Below are positions 5,451 through 6,709 of a stretch of DNA of 6,709 nucleotides, piece by piece. The stretch is from an uncultured Senegalimassilia sp. GTDB lineage: Bacteria; Actinomycetota; Coriobacteriia; Coriobacteriales; Eggerthellaceae. A program made the translations under genes and the position numbers. Below the pieces are notes generated by a model that was given only the letters and a program-made list of their open reading frames with translations, was not told the origin of the DNA and did no database searches. Numbering within the stretch: the first letter of the stretch is position 1; each line of letters starts with the position of its first letter. The stretch lies in contig CALEWN010000208.1 in assembly GCA_937925385.1 (NCBI GenBank), positions 1 through 6,709 of the forward strand, given 5' to 3'.

Positions 5451-6197
5451 ATGGAAACCAACAATACGCATGCCGCGGCGGCTTCGCAGTTATCGAAATC
5501 GGGGTTGGGAATCGCCGGTTTCGTCCTGGGGATCATCGCCTTGGCCACGTCGTTTCTGCCCATCATCAACAATTTCTCGGCAGTGCTTGCCGTTGTCGGG
5601 TTTGTGCTTGCGCTTGTGGGCACGATTGCGTGCGTGAAGGGCCGCAAGGCGGGCAAGGGCCTGTCTATTGCCGGCGTGGTCATGAATGTGATCGCCTTCA
5701 TTGTGGTGCTGGCCACGCAAAGCATGTACAGCTCGGCTATCGATGACGCGTTCTCCGGCACCTCGGTGGCGCCGCAGCCGGCAACCGAGCAGCCTGCGTC
5801 CACCGCTTCTGCCGACGATGCCGCCGACAGCAGCCAGGCCGCGGCGGCGGGCAACTCCATCACGCTTAAAAACGGCCTAGTGCTCACGGTCGACGGGGTG
5901 GTCACCGGGCTTCAGAGCTACGAGGGAAAGTCGATCACGCAGGTGAGCGTGACCTATCAGAACAACGGCAACAGCCAGGCGTCGTTCAATCCGTACGACT
6001 GGAAGGCCGAGGATGCTCAGGGCGCCCAGCGCTCGCAAGCCTTCTATACCGATGGCGATAACGAGCTCCACTCCGGCACCCTTGCCGCCGGCGGTACGGT
6101 TTCCGGCAACCTGTACTTCGAGGGCGACGTGGTGAAGGTGCTGTACGAAAACGCGTTCATCGGCCGTGGTTCGGATGTTTCCTGGGATATCGTCTAG
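5451..6197 (+). CDS. Membrane protein with DUF4190-like helices and extracytoplasmic DUF4352-like domain
   Basis: A 248-residue predicted membrane protein of unknown function. Residues 1-17 are polar and cytoplasmic. Three hydrophobic helices are visible at about 18-39, 42-61 and 71-90, with the basic loop KGRKAGKG (63-70) between helices 2 and 3 expected inside. The Gly-rich GLGIAGFVLGIIAL and GKGLSIAGVVMN repeats are typical of DUF4190. A low-complexity Ala/Ser/Thr/Gln/Asp linker (about 97-136) leads to a beta-rich domain (about 137-248) with features of the Ig-like DUF4352 fold: LVLTVDGV, VSVTYQNNGN, a polar middle and GTLAAGGTVSGNLYFEG. By the positive-inside rule the C-terminal domain lies outside. 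ATG 5451 is preferred because GGGAAAGGG ends seven bases before it; ATG 5445, in frame, is also possible. There is no lipobox or cleavable signal. It stands alone between two terminators, with a repeat-rich 5' region. Confidence 0.82.
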   Translation: METNNTHAAAASQLSKSGLGIAGFVLGIIALATSFLPIINNFSAVLAVVGFVLALVGTIACVKGRKAGKGLSIAGVVMNVIAFIVVLATQSMYSSAIDDAFSGTSVAPQPATEQPASTASADDAADSSQAAAAGNSITLKNGLVLTVDGVVTGLQSYEGKSITQVSVTYQNNGNSQASFNPYDWKAEDAQGAQRSQAFYTDGDNELHSGTLAAGGTVSGNLYFEGDVVKVLYENAFIGRGSDVSWDIV

Positions 6198-6214
6198 GGC
6201 CCGTGAGGGTTTGC

Positions 6215-6264
6215 GCCCATCGGATGCGGCCGACTGCGCTTCGCATTCGGTGGGCCTTCTCTTT
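6215..6264 (+). terminator. Intrinsic terminator after the membrane protein gene
   Basis: GCCCATCGGATGC (6215-6227) pairs with GCATTCGGTGGGC (6243-6255) over 13 positions, including two G-T wobbles. One further G-C pair closes the loop side, and a pyrimidine tail CTTCTCTTT follows at 6256-6264. It begins 17 bases after the stop codon. Confidence 0.75.
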
Positions 6265-6272
6265 GTTACTAT
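6264..6272 (+). promoter_or_regulatory. Candidate extended -10 promoter for the HTH regulator gene
   Basis: TGTTACTAT fits the extended -10 pattern TGnTATAAT, with the hexamer TACTAT at 6267-6272 (four of six consensus bases). No good -35 is seen at normal spacing, as is common for extended -10 promoters. Transcription would start near 6279, giving a leader of about 40 bases before GTG 6319. The element directly abuts the tail of the preceding terminator, so the regulator gene probably forms its own unit. Confidence 0.4.
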
Positions 6273-6318
6273 GGAACCAAGGAAACGAAAACCGGCGAAG
6301 CGAAGAAGGAAGCGGCGC

Positions 6319-6709
6319 GTGAAAGAACCGATGACCGAGGACCTGCTCAGCGAGCTGCTCGATTCGCCTGACCCTGCCGCATTCGCCAGCAAACACAAGC
6401 TTGCGTGCCGCAGCCTGCCCGATTATCTTCAGCAGCTGCTTGACGAACGCGGCTTGAGACGTCCCGAGGTGGTTCGTCGGGCCGGTATCAACCCCACGTT
6501 CGGGTATCAGATCTTCGTCGGCCAGCGCAATCCTTCACGCAACAAGCTGCTGCAGCTGGCCTTCGCCATGAAGCTGTCGCTGCGCGAGACGAACCGCCTG
6601 CTGTGGGAGGAGTACCGCATCTTCTCGAACCCCGAGATGAACGACAAGGCCAAGGCTATCAACGACGATACCGACGGCACGTTCGGCGCCAAGCTCAAAA
6701 TGGAGGCAA
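6319..6709 (+). CDS. Small XRE/Cro-CI-type helix-turn-helix regulator, 3'-truncated by window edge
   Basis: An open frame from GTG 6319 to the window end with no stop (130 complete codons plus one base). The start is supported by AAGGA at 6306-6310, eight bases upstream. An in-frame ATG at 6271 would add a 16-residue Lys/Arg-rich leader, but it has no ribosome site and overlaps the -10 element. SLPDYLQQLLDERGL (32-46) is the first helix of the DNA-binding domain. RPEVVRRAG (48-56) and NPTFGYQIFVGQRNPSR (58-74) form the helix-turn-helix, with the recognition helix around 59-68. KLLQLAFAMKLSLRETNRLL (76-95) is the last helix pair. This matches small XRE-like proteins common in anaerobic Actinobacteria and Clostridia. 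Target genes are unknown. After residue 95 the sequence (WEEYRIFSNPEMNDKAK and onward) is hydrophilic and does not look like the continuation I would expect for the family, although codon use still looks coding in this frame. Confidence 0.8.
   Translation, partial: MKEPMTEDLLSELLDSPDPAAFASKHKLACRSLPDYLQQLLDERGLRRPEVVRRAGINPTFGYQIFVGQRNPSRNKLLQLAFAMKLSLRETNRLLWEEYRIFSNPEMNDKAKAINDDTDGTFGAKLKMEA

Noticed and set aside
5492..5575. Signal peptide or lipoprotein reading of the membrane protein N-terminus
   Set aside because: No lipobox cysteine after the first helix, and three successive hydrophobic helices with a basic cytoplasmic loop fit a multi-span membrane protein.
5402..5746. A + strand 114-codon frame overlapping the start of the membrane protein gene
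   Set aside because: It would translate the operator-like region and then the membrane helices out of frame; the 5451 frame has clear transmembrane and DUF4352-like features and a ribosome site.

Overview
The window is about 6.7 kb of GC-rich DNA (roughly 60% G+C by eye). It most likely comes from a strictly anaerobic actinobacterium of the Coriobacteriia, Eggerthellaceae-like. That placement is an inference from gene content (a ferredoxin-dependent 2-oxoacid oxidoreductase beside a medium-chain-type acyl-CoA synthetase), from codon use, and from the type of XRE regulator at the right edge. No 16S or other phylogenetic marker is present. All supported genes lie on the + strand.

Region 1 (1-5214) is one metabolic cluster of six genes. 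It starts with an AMP-forming acyl-CoA synthetase whose 5' end is cut by the window edge. Eight bases later comes a SIMIBI/MinD-like P-loop ATPase. After a 126-base, hairpin-rich gap comes a four-gene 2-oxoacid:ferredoxin oxidoreductase operon in delta-alpha-beta-gamma order: a 2x[4Fe-4S] ferredoxin, a VorB/KorA-type alpha subunit, a thiamine-diphosphate-binding beta subunit and a gamma subunit. These four genes are coupled: there are 1-base and 4-base stop/start overlaps and one 1-base gap, each start with a good Shine-Dalgarno sequence. A strong intrinsic terminator (5271-5314) closes the cluster. The oxidoreductase interconverts a 2-oxoacid plus CoA with acyl-CoA, CO2 and reduced ferredoxin. 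The synthetase interconverts the acid and its CoA ester. Together they could link branched-chain or aryl acids to the corresponding 2-oxoacids or amino acids in either direction. The ATPase may serve cluster assembly or enzyme maturation, but that is a guess from neighbourhood.

Region 2 (5315-6264) holds a single-gene unit for a three-helix membrane protein (DUF4190-like) with an extracytoplasmic DUF4352-like domain. Its 5' region is full of inverted repeats: three operator-sized palindromes, and a perfect 11-bp inverted repeat whose 3' arm is the Shine-Dalgarno region of the gene. It ends in its own intrinsic terminator (6215-6264).

Region 3 (6264-6709) begins with an extended -10 promoter-like element and a 5'-complete, 3'-truncated gene for a small XRE-type helix-turn-helix regulator. 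The last ~35 codons of this gene look unlike the continuation expected for its family.

I saw no mobile element, tRNA, rRNA or CRISPR. The strongest unexplained signal is the RBS-masking inverted repeat with a nested LacI-operator-like palindrome upstream of the membrane protein gene.
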